64,000 bases of DNA from Candidatus Zixiibacteriota bacterium (GCA_040756055.1 JBFLZR010000004.1:62001-126000), one strand, 5' to 3'. Counted from the first letter of the stretch, positions 35,183 to 43,581 are shown. The notes: a model not told the origin generated them from the sequence alone. Numbers and translations are program-made.

Positions 35183-35825
35183 ACCTGATCTCCGCCTGTG
35201 ATTTCTGAACATACAAAGGCTCCAGCATGGCCAAATCACTGCTGTAGCCCGACTCGAGTTTGGCCAGACCAATATAAATCATATCAGCCGCGTCATAGCC
35301 GACCGCCGATGACAGATCATTCGCCGCCAGAATACCGGCGTTATTTTGAAGGTCAAAATGAATTGCCACTACCGGCCGCTCGTTAACCAGCGACTCAAGC
35401 TCCCGGTCATTCACCACACGAATTTCCGATACCTGCTTGCCGCCGGCCACCTCGCTGACAAAAAACTCATCCCGCTTGAGCGGCACGACCACGCTTACCT
35501 CGCTATCCACCGCGCTCAACTTTTGAGCCGCGATTTCGAACAGACTCACCGGCACAACCTCAATACCGAGCGCCACAGCCATCCCTTTCGACGCGGCCAA
35601 TCCGATGCGCAAACCGGTAAAAGAACCGGGCCCGGTACAGATCACTATGGCGTTCAATTCCTCCTTGCGAAGACCGGCCGACCGAAAAAGCTCCCCGATC
35701 TTTTTCATCAAAAGCTGGCCGTGCGATTGCTCCATCAACTCGTCCGATTTGACCAGCCGATCCCCGCCAAAACTAAGCGCTAATCTGAGATGTTTACCCG
35801 ATGTATCTATCGCGAGAATATTCAC
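35154..35825 (-). CDS. tsaB: tRNA threonylcarbamoyladenosine biosynthesis protein TsaB
   Basis: TsaB is the inactive ASKHA partner that holds TsaD in the complex making t6A37 on ANN-decoding tRNAs. The family start VNILAIDTSGKHLRLAL and the block ICTGPGSFTGLRIGLAASKG are present. The GTG at 35825, with GAGGGT upstream, matches the family N-terminus better than TTG at 35837. The 223-residue product follows tsaE closely and overlaps rimI. Confidence 0.95.
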   Translation of the reverse strand: MNILAIDTSGKHLRLALSFGGDRLVKSDELMEQSHGQLLMKKIGELFRSAGLRKEELNAIVICTGPGSFTGLRIGLAASKGMAVALGIEVVPVSLFEIAAQKLSAVDSEVSVVVPLKRDEFFVSEVAGGKQVSEIRVVNDRELESLVNERPVVAIHFDLQNNAGILAANDLSSAVGYDAADMIYIGLAKLESGYSSDLAMLEPLYVQKSQAEIRFERRGKGEN

Positions 35826-35833
35826 TGCTACCC

Positions 35834-36274
35834 TCAATCGCCGCCGTTGACAAACGAGATGTTTATCTCCCTGTCGGTCTCATTGACAATGCCGAACTCC
35901 ATCTGGTAATATCTTTCCGGAAGATATCCCGCTGCCTTCTCTCCCCATTCCACCACCACCAGACCATCGCGACTGAGATACTCATCCCAGCCGATTTCGT
36001 ACAACTCCGAGGAATCCCCCAGGCGATACAGGTCAAAATGATAAAGCGTTTTCTCCCCCTGATATTCGTTAACAAGTGTAAACGATGGCGAGTTCACGAT
36101 GGATTCATCGATACCCATCGCCGCCGCCAGTCCCCGCACGAAGACCGTCTTACCGGCGCCAAGCACCCCTGTCAGGACAAGCACATCCCCGGGCTTGAAC
36201 AGTAAGGCCAGCTTCGACGCCAGCGCCAGAGTCTCCTCTTCGCTGTGCGAAATGATGTTCAACATTCGTTGCAT
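35834..36274 (-). CDS. tsaE: tRNA t6A biosynthesis ATPase TsaE
   Basis: TsaE is the small P-loop ATPase that drives the t6A complex. The 146 residues have Walker A in LTGVLGAGKTVFVRGLAAAMG, the conserved SPSFTLVNEY and a Walker-B-like YHFDLYRLGDSSELYEIGWDEY. It starts 3 bp after the porX stop. Confidence 0.95.
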   Translation of the reverse strand: MQRMLNIISHSEEETLALASKLALLFKPGDVLVLTGVLGAGKTVFVRGLAAAMGIDESIVNSPSFTLVNEYQGEKTLYHFDLYRLGDSSELYEIGWDEYLSRDGLVVVEWGEKAAGYLPERYYQMEFGIVNETDREINISFVNGGD

Positions 36275-36277
36275 AGT

Positions 36278-37837
36278 CTATTTCGGATTAAGAATGGCAA
36301 GCGGCACCACCATCTCCTCGAGAGAAATGCCTCCGTGCTGAAACGAATTCTGGAAATGCCGCACCATCTCGTTGAATTTATTGGGGTAAACAAAATAGAA
36401 ATCTTCCTTCGCCAGGATAAACGTCGTGGCCAGGCCGAGTGACGGCAACCGCCACTGGTCGGGCTTTTTGATTATCACCGACTCCTTCGGATCCGAGTTC
36501 AGGTTATCTCCGTACTTGTATCGGAGATTGGTCGAGGTCGTCCGCTTACCGTGCGCCATCGTTCCCCGCTGACAGAGCACCGAACCGTGGTCAGATGTCA
36601 CTATCACGGTATGGTCCTTTGAGGCGAACGATTTCAACATGGCAAACAACGATGAATGCGTGAACCATGTTTTCATCAGCGATCGAAACGCCGCTTCCGT
36701 CCCGGCGATCTCTTTAACAATGATATTATTCGATCGGCCGTGCACGAGGATATCCAGGAAATTGTAAACGATAGACACCAGCGGACTGTCGTAGAAATCC
36801 GAAATTCTCCGGGCCAGCTCGTCACCTTCTGAGTCATTGTGCACCTTCAAAAAGCGCGGCTTTCCCTCCAGCGGTATGCGATACCGTGACAAATTGTCCG
36901 CGAGCAGATTTTCCTCATACCGGTTCAACGATCCCTCGTCCTGCACCCGGTAATTGTCCGGATAAGCCTTGTGAATCTCATCGGGAAAAGCGCCCGCGAA
37001 CAAAGCATTGCGGGCAAACGGCGTCGCGCTGGGTAGAATCGAAAAATAATACTTCCGTTGTATGTTGTAATATTCCGCCAGAAGCGGCTCGACCAGCATC
37101 CACTGATCCAGACGCATACAATCCACAACTATGAAAACCACCTTCCGCCCGCCCGTCAGAAGCGGCATCACGTACTCACCCGCGATATCCGGCGATAGCA
37201 CAGGACGGTCCTCACTGAACAGCCAGCTCGTATAATTTGTCTCTATGAATTTGGTAAACTCGTTGTTCCATTCCTTGCGCGTTCCCACAAGAGCGTGCTC
37301 CAGACCCTCTTCATTGTGCTCATCGAGGTCAAGACTCCATGACGCAAGTATCCTCGCCGCCTCCAGCCAATCTTCGGCGGTGACATCCATATACAACTTC
37401 TGATTAAACCGGCTGATTTCGCTGATATACCTGCGCATGGCCGAACTCGTTATTATCTGACGCGAATCCAGAAGACGTTTTATCACCGAAAGAATCTGCG
37501 ATGGATTCACCGGCTTGACCAGGTAATCATCGATCTTTTGACCGATCGCGTCATCCATCAAAGACTCTTCCTCCGATTTCGTCACCATAACCACCGGAAG
37601 ATGCGGCACGATATCCTTGATCTCCTCGAGCGTCGTCAGGCCATCCTTGCCCGGCATCATTTCATCCAGAAGCACCACATCGAACGTCTCTTTCCCAACC
37701 ATGGCGATAGCATCATCACCCGATATGGCCGTCGACACCTCATACCCCTTCTTCTCCAGAAAGAGAATGTGAGGTTTCAACGAATCAATCTCGTCGTCGA
37801 CCCACAGGATTTTTTTCGGACTCAATCGTCTCGACAT
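36278..37837 (-). CDS. porX: PorX-type response regulator with PglZ/alkaline-phosphatase-superfamily domain
   Basis: The 519-residue protein has a receiver domain (1-122, phospho-acceptor D58 in VVLLDEMMPG). A helical linker spans about 130-215, and a PglZ domain of the alkaline-phosphatase superfamily runs from 225 to the end. Candidate metal ligands are D239 (VVDCMRLDQ), T272 (SATPFARN), D362 and H366 (LDILVHG), D416 and H417 (TSDHGS) and H501 (FQHGG), the pattern of PorX. In Bacteroidetes PorX works with the kinase PorY to control the type IX secretion system. The kinase gene just upstream (14-bp gap) is the natural partner, and a C25 protease lies on the same contig. Members act as oligonucleotide phosphodiesterases. 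Confidence 0.92.
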   Translation of the reverse strand: MSRRLSPKKILWVDDEIDSLKPHILFLEKKGYEVSTAISGDDAIAMVGKETFDVVLLDEMMPGKDGLTTLEEIKDIVPHLPVVMVTKSEEESLMDDAIGQKIDDYLVKPVNPSQILSVIKRLLDSRQIITSSAMRRYISEISRFNQKLYMDVTAEDWLEAARILASWSLDLDEHNEEGLEHALVGTRKEWNNEFTKFIETNYTSWLFSEDRPVLSPDIAGEYVMPLLTGGRKVVFIVVDCMRLDQWMLVEPLLAEYYNIQRKYYFSILPSATPFARNALFAGAFPDEIHKAYPDNYRVQDEGSLNRYEENLLADNLSRYRIPLEGKPRFLKVHNDSEGDELARRISDFYDSPLVSIVYNFLDILVHGRSNNIIVKEIAGTEAAFRSLMKTWFTHSSLFAMLKSFASKDHTVIVTSDHGSVLCQRGTMAHGKRTTSTNLRYKYGDNLNSDPKESVIIKKPDQWRLPSLGLATTFILAKEDFYFVYPNKFNEMVRHFQNSFQHGGISLEEMVVPLAILNPK

Positions 37838-37851
37838 ATCTTACTTTCGCG

Positions 37852-39114
37852 TTACTTTGCCACCGGAAGTTGAATCTCGAAGGTCGTTTCTCCCGGCTTC
37901 GACCTGCGCAAGATTATACGTCCATTGTGATACTCTTCAACGATCCGTTTCACGAGTGTCAGGCCAAGCCCCCATCCCCGTTTCTTGGTGGTGAAACCGG
38001 CATTAAAAATCTTGCGCGATGACCTCGGCGGGATACCCGGACCGTTGTCAGTAATCTCAACAACCACCCATCCGTCGCGATCCGATGGCGAAGTCTTCAA
38101 ATCCACCCGCCCGGTCTTGGAATCTACCGCCTGAAGCGAATTCTTTATCAAATTCTCCAGCGCCCACCCGAAAAGCTCCGGATTCAAGTCGACCGGCGGA
38201 AGCTGCGTCGGGGCAAACTCAAGCTGGATCCCCTTGCCTTCAAAAGGAAGTCGCCGCCTGTAATAATCCACCGCTTCCCGTATCGTTTCGTTGAGGTCGG
38301 CGCTTTTCAACTCAGGAATCGAACCTATCTGCCCGAATCTGTTGGCGACCTTCTGCAGCCGCACCACATCAATTCTGCTGTTGGCGAGGGTGTCGGCCAG
38401 AAGCTGCTTCTCCTCGCCGGAATAGTTGCCGGATTCTTTCTCCGCTTCGATAACCTCCAGCCAACCCATCAGCGATGATATCGGCGTGCCCAATTGATGC
38501 GCCGTCTCCTTGGCCATGCCGATCCAGATGTGCCGCTCTTCGCTGCGCCGGATATTCTGAAAACCGACTATCGCCACGATCATAAACGCCACGATTATCC
38601 CGATTTCCACGAACGGCATAATCTTGAGCTGGTTGATGGCGCTCGAATCACCATAACAGAGATAATTCACGAACCCGTGCGACAACCCCGAAAACACCAG
38701 CGGAAACTCGCCGTTCTGCTCGATCATCTCCGCCGCTTCTTTCTTCAGACGTACAATCGTCTGAGGCGACATGTCTCCCGGCTTAACTCCGGGCACATTG
38801 CGGTGATGAATCGGCTCTCGTCCGCTGTCTAAAACGATTATAGGGAAATTGGCTTTGACTATGATCTCGTCGAAAATGAACTGAAGTTCCCCGCCCGACA
38901 GGTTCGAGTTGGCCGCCAACTGCCACATCCGAACATACTTCTCCACCTGTGAACGGGTATCCTGCTGCAGTTCGTCGATAACGCGAAACGTGTACCAGAT
39001 GAAAATCGCCGATATGATCGTGACGCCGCCGAGAAGAAAAATTTTGAATACGGTCGATTTTCCGACGTACAGATGGTCGACACTGCGACTCTTTGTACTT
39101 TTGGATGACGCCAT
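37852..39114 (-). CDS. Membrane sensor histidine kinase, candidate PorY partner of PorX
   Basis: The 420-residue kinase has transmembrane helices at about 22-44 and 180-202 and a periplasmic sensor domain of about 135 residues between them. The HisKA block is WIGMAKETAHQLGTPISSLMGWLE, a variant common in Bacteroidetes kinases. The HATPase domain carries ENLIKNSLQAVDSKTG and DNGPGIPPRSSRKIFNAGFTTKKRGWGLGL. Its ATG overlaps the serS stop (TAATG). Calling it PorY rests on its position beside porX and the FCB-style HisKA block, not on detailed similarity. Confidence 0.85.
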   Translation of the reverse strand: MASSKSTKSRSVDHLYVGKSTVFKIFLLGGVTIISAIFIWYTFRVIDELQQDTRSQVEKYVRMWQLAANSNLSGGELQFIFDEIIVKANFPIIVLDSGREPIHHRNVPGVKPGDMSPQTIVRLKKEAAEMIEQNGEFPLVFSGLSHGFVNYLCYGDSSAINQLKIMPFVEIGIIVAFMIVAIVGFQNIRRSEERHIWIGMAKETAHQLGTPISSLMGWLEVIEAEKESGNYSGEEKQLLADTLANSRIDVVRLQKVANRFGQIGSIPELKSADLNETIREAVDYYRRRLPFEGKGIQLEFAPTQLPPVDLNPELFGWALENLIKNSLQAVDSKTGRVDLKTSPSDRDGWVVVEITDNGPGIPPRSSRKIFNAGFTTKKRGWGLGLTLVKRIVEEYHNGRIILRRSKPGETTFEIQLPVAK

Positions 39115-40379
39115 TATCCGATAGTTTCCGCCCCGTCCATGTACGGCCGAAGAGCGCGCGGCACTGTCAGGCCGCCGTCGACATTCTGATAATTCTCGAG
39201 TATCGCCGCGACCAGACGCGCCAGCGCCACTCCCGAACCATTCAGCGTGTGCGGGAATTTCACCGTCTTATCCTCATCGCGGAACCGGCAGTTCATCCGC
39301 CGCGCCTGGAAATCCTGGAAATTGGATACCGATGATACCTCGAGATACTTGCCTACCCCCATCGCCCACAACTCGAGATCATAACACTTGGCCGCCGCGA
39401 AAGACAAATCACCGCTCGCCAGAGCGGCCACCCGATATGGAATATCCAGTCCCTGAAGTATCTTCTCCGCCTGGGCTGTCAGCGACTCAAGCTCATCGTA
39501 GGAACTCTCCGGACGGACAATCTTCACCAGCTCGACTTTGTCGAACTGATGTACCCGTATCATCCCGCGCGTATCCTTGCCGGCCGCTCCTGCCTCGCGA
39601 CGAAAACAGGGCGTATAGCAAACCATGTTCATCGGAAGGTCCTTGTAACTCAGAATCTCGCCCCGGTAGAGATTAGTCACCGGCACTTCGCCGGTCGGAA
39701 TCAGATACATATTGTCGTTCTCGGTCCGGTACATATCTTCGGCCATCTTCGGAAGCTGCCCGGTTCCGAACATAGCATCCGCACCGACCAGATACGGCGG
39801 GGCTATTTCGGTGAAGCCGCTCTTGGTGTGGACATCGAGCATGTAATTGACCAGCGCCCGCTGAAGTCGCGCGCCGGTGCCTTTGAGCAGATAAAACCCG
39901 GCCCCGGATATGCGCGCGGCTGCCGGAAGATCCAGCCAACCCTTCTTTTCGCCAAACTCCCAGTGCGGCAAAACCTCGAAATCCGGCTTCTTGATCTCGC
40001 CCCACTCGCGCACAACCACCGCGGCGGTTTCATCCGGCCCGACCGGTACTGATTCGTGAGGGAGATTAGGTATCCAGGCCAAAAGGTCGTTGATTTGCTG
40101 CTGGACCTCGCGAAGATCATTATCCATGGCGGCAATGTTTTCGCCAACCTTTCGCATCGCCTCGATCGCGTTATCGGCCGGTTCTCCAGCCTTTTTCTTT
40201 TTGGCGATTTCGGCCGAAGCGGCATTGCGTTCGGCTTTGAGGGCCTCGACCTGGCGGATTATTTCGCGCCGACGGTCATCGAGCCCAAGTATTTTGTCTA
40301 TATTGGAGTTATCGTATTTCTTTTTTAGCCCGGCTTTTACCAGATCCGGGTTTTCGCGTATGAATTTGAGGTCCAACAT
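39114..40379 (-). CDS. serS: Seryl-tRNA synthetase
   Basis: This class II synthetase charges tRNA-Ser, including tRNA-Sec, so it also feeds the selenocysteine route needed by the peroxiredoxin at 1017-1724. The 421 residues include the N-terminal coiled-coil arm (about 30-100), motif 2 CYTPCFRREAGAAGKDTRGMIRVHQFDKVE and motif 3 near LNGSGVALARLVAAILENYQ. It is the first gene of the long minus-strand operon that runs to 27511. Confidence 0.97.
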   Translation of the reverse strand: MLDLKFIRENPDLVKAGLKKKYDNSNIDKILGLDDRRREIIRQVEALKAERNAASAEIAKKKKAGEPADNAIEAMRKVGENIAAMDNDLREVQQQINDLLAWIPNLPHESVPVGPDETAAVVVREWGEIKKPDFEVLPHWEFGEKKGWLDLPAAARISGAGFYLLKGTGARLQRALVNYMLDVHTKSGFTEIAPPYLVGADAMFGTGQLPKMAEDMYRTENDNMYLIPTGEVPVTNLYRGEILSYKDLPMNMVCYTPCFRREAGAAGKDTRGMIRVHQFDKVELVKIVRPESSYDELESLTAQAEKILQGLDIPYRVAALASGDLSFAAAKCYDLELWAMGVGKYLEVSSVSNFQDFQARRMNCRFRDEDKTVKFPHTLNGSGVALARLVAAILENYQNVDGGLTVPRALRPYMDGAETIG

Positions 40380-40434
40380 TGTAAATATCCTGTTATCTAC
40401 TATTTTTGAGGTCTACCCGCCCCAATTTTCCTCT

Positions 40435-40577
40435 CGTAGGGCGGGTCCGTCTTCGAACCCGCCGTCATTTCTAGGGCTCTCAGCCCCTGTAGGGCGGGTC
40501 CGTCTTCGAACCCGCCGTCATATGAGAAAAGCTCGAATTCTCTTCCCGTAGGGCAGGAGCCTTCCCAGTCTCCTGCC
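40435..40577. repeat. Cluster of GGCGGGT...ACCCGCC hairpin repeats
   Basis: Two near-identical copies of CGTAGGGCGGGTCCGTCTTC, continuing GAACCCGCCGTCAT, lie at 40435-40468 and 40489-40521. The stem is GGCGGGT/ACCCGCC with a 10-base loop. A variant at 40548-40577 keeps the CGTAGGGC lead but has a GGCAGGAG/CTCCTGCC stem. Another copy sits at 42889-42917. They lie upstream of serS and of rpmB. No gene is present in 40380-40880. Confidence 0.85.
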
Positions 40578-40714
40578 ATAATCTCTGTAATCCCGCCACA
40601 ATTTCTAAGGCCGAGGGGCGCCAGAGTTCCACTAATTATAAAGTAATCAACAAATTAAGTCAATTGCAACCATTTTGCCCCCCGGCTGTTACAGCGGCAG
40701 CTGAGACAATGTGT

Positions 40715-40740
40715 GCTGTCAGGTGTCCCCACCTGACAGC
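40715..40740. repeat. 11-bp palindrome GCTGTCAGGTG-TCCC-CACCTGACAGC
   Basis: A perfect 11-bp stem with a TCCC loop. The core TG-TCCC-CA is shared with the hairpins of the 19669-20100 array, so it may be a member with a different stem. It lies about 140 bp upstream of rpmB. Confidence 0.75.
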
Positions 40741-40880
40741 TTACCCTGAGAGCGTCTGTGGAAAGAAGCCTTATAACACGTTGCCCAACAAAAAAATGAC
40801 TGATTGCCCAGATTCTGCTTGCCTTTTGAGGCAAAATTGATAACTTATGAGACTTTTCCGAGAACGAATGGAGACGAACA

Positions 40881-41108
40881 ATGGCAAAAGCATGTGAAAT
40901 ATGCGGCAAGAAACCGACCACGGGAAACAACGTATCCCATGCGCACAATATTACCAAGAGACGGTTTAATCCGAATCTTCAGACTGTTCGCGCTCTGGTT
41001 GATGGTAAGCCGAAACGCGTCACGGTGTGTACTTCTTGTTTGAAGGCCGGCAAGGTCACCAAGAATATCCGTGTCAAGAAGACCAGTGCTGTTGCGATCA
41101 ATCAGTAG
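40881..41108 (+). CDS. rpmB: 50S ribosomal protein L28, zinc-binding form
   Basis: L28 is a small protein of the large ribosomal subunit. The 75 residues include [16 protein letters not shown], typical of L28. The pairs CEIC and CTSC form a zinc ribbon, so this is the cysteine-containing form. It is a single gene followed by a strong terminator. Confidence 0.95.
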   Translation: MAKACEICGKKPTTGNNVSHAHNITKRRFNPNLQTVRALVDGKPKRVTVCTSCLKAGKVTKNIRVKKTSAVAINQ

Positions 41109-41135
41109 CGATTTTAGATTGCCGACATTACGATT

Positions 41136-41165
41136 TTAAAAAGCCGCGCCCGCGCGGCTTTTTTA
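41136..41165 (+). terminator. Terminator of rpmB
   Basis: The stem AAAAAGCCGCGC/GCGCGGCTTTTT is a nearly uninterrupted palindrome ending in a T run, about 30 bp past the stop. Confidence 0.9.
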
Positions 41166-41228
41166 ATGCCCAAAATCACGTTCCTCGGTGGTACTTCAAT
41201 TTCGTAAGGCACGAACCTCGTTGTTGTG

Positions 41229-41258
41229 CCCGGTTAATCTTCAGATTGACCGGGTTTT
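41229..41258. repeat. Hairpin related to the 42775 repeat, with terminator form
   Basis: CCCGGTTAATC-TTCA-GATTGACCGGG (41229-41254) is an 11-bp stem with one G-T pair, followed by TTTTAG. It matches the CCCGGTGAATC-TGAA-GATTCACCGGG palindrome at 42775-42800. It may act as a second terminator behind rpmB. Confidence 0.65.
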
Positions 41259-41318
41259 AGACTTTGTGCTCGGCTCCGCACGAAATCCCGAAAAGACGCC
41301 CAACCCTTTCTGCGCGTC

Positions 41319-42332
41319 CTATCGAACATTGCGCACTACGATATACAATTGGCGATTAGATATCAAAGTCAAATCCCTGCCATTGGGTGAAAACTCCGGC
41401 ATGTGACATTCCGTGAGGCCGGCTATCCCATCCAGAATCGTGAACTGACCAGCGCTGTAGTCGAACACGCCTACCCTAACCGATTCGTTTTCATGCACGT
41501 CACTACAGACTAGCACAAAGCATATTTCCGAGAATACCGGGTTCATCCCCTCGGAAACAAAACCACCGTTCAATTCGCAGCCATAGACATCTCTCACAGC
41601 GGATATTGTGTCAAGGGCAATCAACTCATCATCCGGCAATCTCAAGATAGTTCCGTCAAAAAGAAGGTGCGTGCGTTCGCGATTGAGGCTCATCGGATGG
41701 CCCGTGTAGGGACCGGTCGGTCTCTCAGAGATTCTGGTAGAATCTTGGAAATCAGTGCGGACCAAATAGACTCCGTCGTCGCCAGCACGCAATATATGGT
41801 TTCGATCTGCGGTAGCTATCTTACCATCTTCTCGCGGTAATATTTCTATCCACGTTCGGCCTTGTTCTTTGACCCTATAATAGGCATTTCCTTCCACAGT
41901 CTGCCAGAGTCCCCAGAAAAGTCGCCCGTCCTCCAGCGCGGAGCGCGAAGACTGGTTGCCCTGTTCTTCCAAGACCCTCATATCGCCAGTTTCAATGTCA
42001 ATAGTCACCAGACGGTCCAAAGACTCTGTACCAGACGCTTTGCGCCTCTGGTGGACTACGATTTCTTTATTACCTAACCAGCGAAATCTCATCGGTACGA
42101 AGTCCGATTTAACAACGGCGCGGCTCACCCCGAGAGTATCAGCTAATCGCAATCCATTTCCATCGAAATAGGCGATCCATCTGCCGTCCGGCGACCACTG
42201 TACCGGCCTCAGCATGCTGCCAGCGTAGACAGGTCCGATGTTGATGACATCCGTAATCTCAAAATCAATACCATGACACACGCCTGCACTCAGGCTCAGA
42301 AGGACGGCACAGGCAAACAGGATGATTCTCAT
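41319..42332 (-). CDS. Secreted TolB-like beta-propeller protein
   Basis: The 337-residue protein has a signal peptide (MRIILFACAVLLSLSAGVCH, cleavage near residue 21). Its repeats are of the PD40/TolB type: VQWSPDGRWIAYFDGNGLRL and PEFSPNGRDLTLISNRQLYI. These fold as propeller blades. Members outside the Tol system often bind peptides or sugars, and a precise role cannot be given. It is a single minus-strand gene. Confidence 0.65.
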   Translation of the reverse strand: MRIILFACAVLLSLSAGVCHGIDFEITDVINIGPVYAGSMLRPVQWSPDGRWIAYFDGNGLRLADTLGVSRAVVKSDFVPMRFRWLGNKEIVVHQRRKASGTESLDRLVTIDIETGDMRVLEEQGNQSSRSALEDGRLFWGLWQTVEGNAYYRVKEQGRTWIEILPREDGKIATADRNHILRAGDDGVYLVRTDFQDSTRISERPTGPYTGHPMSLNRERTHLLFDGTILRLPDDELIALDTISAVRDVYGCELNGGFVSEGMNPVFSEICFVLVCSDVHENESVRVGVFDYSAGQFTILDGIAGLTECHMPEFSPNGRDLTLISNRQLYIVVRNVR

Positions 42333-42774
42333 GAAAAGACCTCTGTTCTGAGGTAAACATCATTTGTGAAAATGACAAAACCGGCTGCCCCGGACGCCCA
42401 TTATCCTCTACTTCATTATACACTTTCGCCAATCATTGGCCATTTAAGCCTTCAGATGATACTACCCTGATCTCCCCGTCGTGGCTCCTCCCCAAACATA
42501 TACCATATGATCGGTATTTGATTGTTGCAAATCAAGTTTCCGTTTCTCCCTCCATCCGACGATTGATGCAATTTCACTACAAAATCGATGGTGATTTCAC
42601 TACCCGCGCGAAAAGTATGAAGCGGAATCTTGTTAAAAATAGATGTACTGATGATCTTTGCGCCGAATTGGCTTTGGTTGCACCAGATAACTACATCCAT
42701 GAAAACAGGTTAGAAGAGAATAACCTGAATTGGGGACCCATGAAAAATAACGAAACAAAGCCAATTCTGGATTA

Positions 42775-42870
42775 CCCGGTGAATCTGAAGATTCACCGGG
42801 CACAAAATCAGAATCTGAAGCGCCACCGGACGCAAAATCAGAATCTGAAGATGCACCGGGCACAATTGCA
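42775..42870. repeat. Palindrome and three 30-bp tandem repeats
   Basis: A perfect 11-bp hairpin, CCCGGTGAATC-TGAA-GATTCACCGGG (42775-42800), opens three 30-bp tandem units at 42781-42810, 42811-42840 and 42841-42870. Each begins GAATCTGAAG and contains CACCGG. Only the first unit has the full palindrome. Confidence 0.9.
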
Positions 42871-42888
42871 TGGCATATGCTTAAATCC

Positions 42889-42917
42889 CGTAGGGCGGGT
42901 CCGTCTTCGAACCCGCC
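42889..42917. repeat. Further copy of the GGCGGGT...ACCCGCC hairpin
   Basis: Identical to the two copies at 40435 and 40489 over CGTAGGGCGGGTCCGTCTTC and the following GAACCCGCC. Confidence 0.9.
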
Positions 42918-42945
42918 ACCGTGCGATCCCCGCCCTGAACGGTAG

Positions 42946-42965
42946 GCGTTTGATTTATCAAACGC
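42946..42965. repeat. GCGTTTGA-TTTA-TCAAACGC hairpin, copy 1
   Basis: A perfect 8-bp stem with a 4-base loop. A second copy with loop ATTA is at 43287-43306. Confidence 0.8.
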
Positions 42966-42998
42966 GACCTGACACCACTCTCTTTCGAACACCCGCGT

Positions 42999-43030
42999 TG
43001 GTAGGCTCACGCCGCGGCGTGAGCCTACCA
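42999..43030. repeat. Perfect 32-bp palindrome
   Basis: TGGTAGGCTCACGCCG is followed at once by its exact reverse complement, giving 16 bp of uninterrupted symmetry with no loop. It is the strongest single palindrome in the window and could form a cruciform or be a target for a dimeric protein. Confidence 0.9.
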
Positions 43031-43172
43031 TGAGCAAAAGATCAACAGACACGAAAACACAAAAATAACGAAACGAACCCAAATCCGGATAATGAAATGG
43101 ATGATAGAGGATTGCGCGGAAAAATACGGATACACCATCACGGCAGAATCCTTGACGGTTCTTGCTTACTGG

Positions 43173-43192
43173 ATTCCGTTTTTCAACGGAAT
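43173..43192. repeat. ATTCCGTT-TTTC-AACGGAAT hairpin
   Basis: Same 20-bp hairpin as at 19957-19976, again preceded by CTGG. Confidence 0.85.
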
Positions 43193-43286
43193 GGTGACAA
43201 AAGAGAACCGGAATGACCGCGTCCGGGGTGGCAGGCTCAAACTCGTTTGGCCCTGACTTAGAATAATACACCTGGCGCATCCGTGG

Positions 43287-43306
43287 GCGTTTGAATTATC
43301 AAACGC
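43287..43306. repeat. GCGTTTGA-ATTA-TCAAACGC hairpin, copy 2
   Basis: Second copy of the 42946-42965 hairpin, with the loop changed from TTTA to ATTA and the stem kept. Confidence 0.8.
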
Positions 43307-43334
43307 ATCGATGCGCAACAAAACACTCTACGCG

Positions 43335-43354
43335 GGCAGATGAGGACATCTGCC
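43335..43354. repeat. GGCAGATG-AGGA-CATCTGCC hairpin, inverted copy
   Basis: Exact reverse complement of the hairpin that makes up the 19669-20100 array, 23 kb away from it. Confidence 0.9.
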
Positions 43355-43400
43355 GCGCACAGCTGGCTATTATGCCCCAAATGATGACACCGAAGACTGG

Positions 43401-43420
43401 ATTCCGTTTTTCAATAGAAT
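43401..43420. repeat. Decayed ATTCCGTT hairpin
   Basis: ATTCCGTT-TTTC-AATAGAAT keeps the CTGG lead and GACA end of the family but has lost pairing in the stem. Confidence 0.65.
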
Positions 43421-43468
43421 GACAAGAAAGAGTCGGATTCGAGGCTTCAGAGAAATCTTCGTTGTTTC

Positions 43469-43506
43469 GTCAGGTCTTGCGACCTCCTGAGGTCGTGTGA
43501 CCTGAC
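43469..43506. repeat. Long two-part hairpin GTCAGGTC...GACCTGAC
   Basis: An outer 8-bp stem (43469-43476 with 43499-43506) encloses an inner stem CGACCTC/GAGGTCG around CT, with small bulges between. I found no second copy in the window. Confidence 0.75.
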
Positions 43507-43521
43507 GGTCACTGCGTCTGG

Positions 43522-43542
43522 ATTCCACGCTTTCGCGGGAAT
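43522..43542. repeat. ATTCC-CGC hairpin with TTTC loop
   Basis: ATTCCACGC-TTTC-GCGGGAAT shares the CTGG lead, TTTC loop and GAATGAC end with the ATTCCGTT family but has a GC-rich stem top with one bulged or mismatched position. Confidence 0.65.
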
Positions 43543-43581
43543 GACTTGGCGCTGGGCTCGGTTTTGCCCACACCCTGCAAA

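Noticed and set aside
42781-42870. Three 30-bp tandem units as a mini CRISPR
   Set aside because: The units touch with no spacers between them.
42518-43033. Open frame of 171 codons in the repeat region
   Set aside because: It runs through tandem repeats and palindromes, with no family match and no ribosome site.
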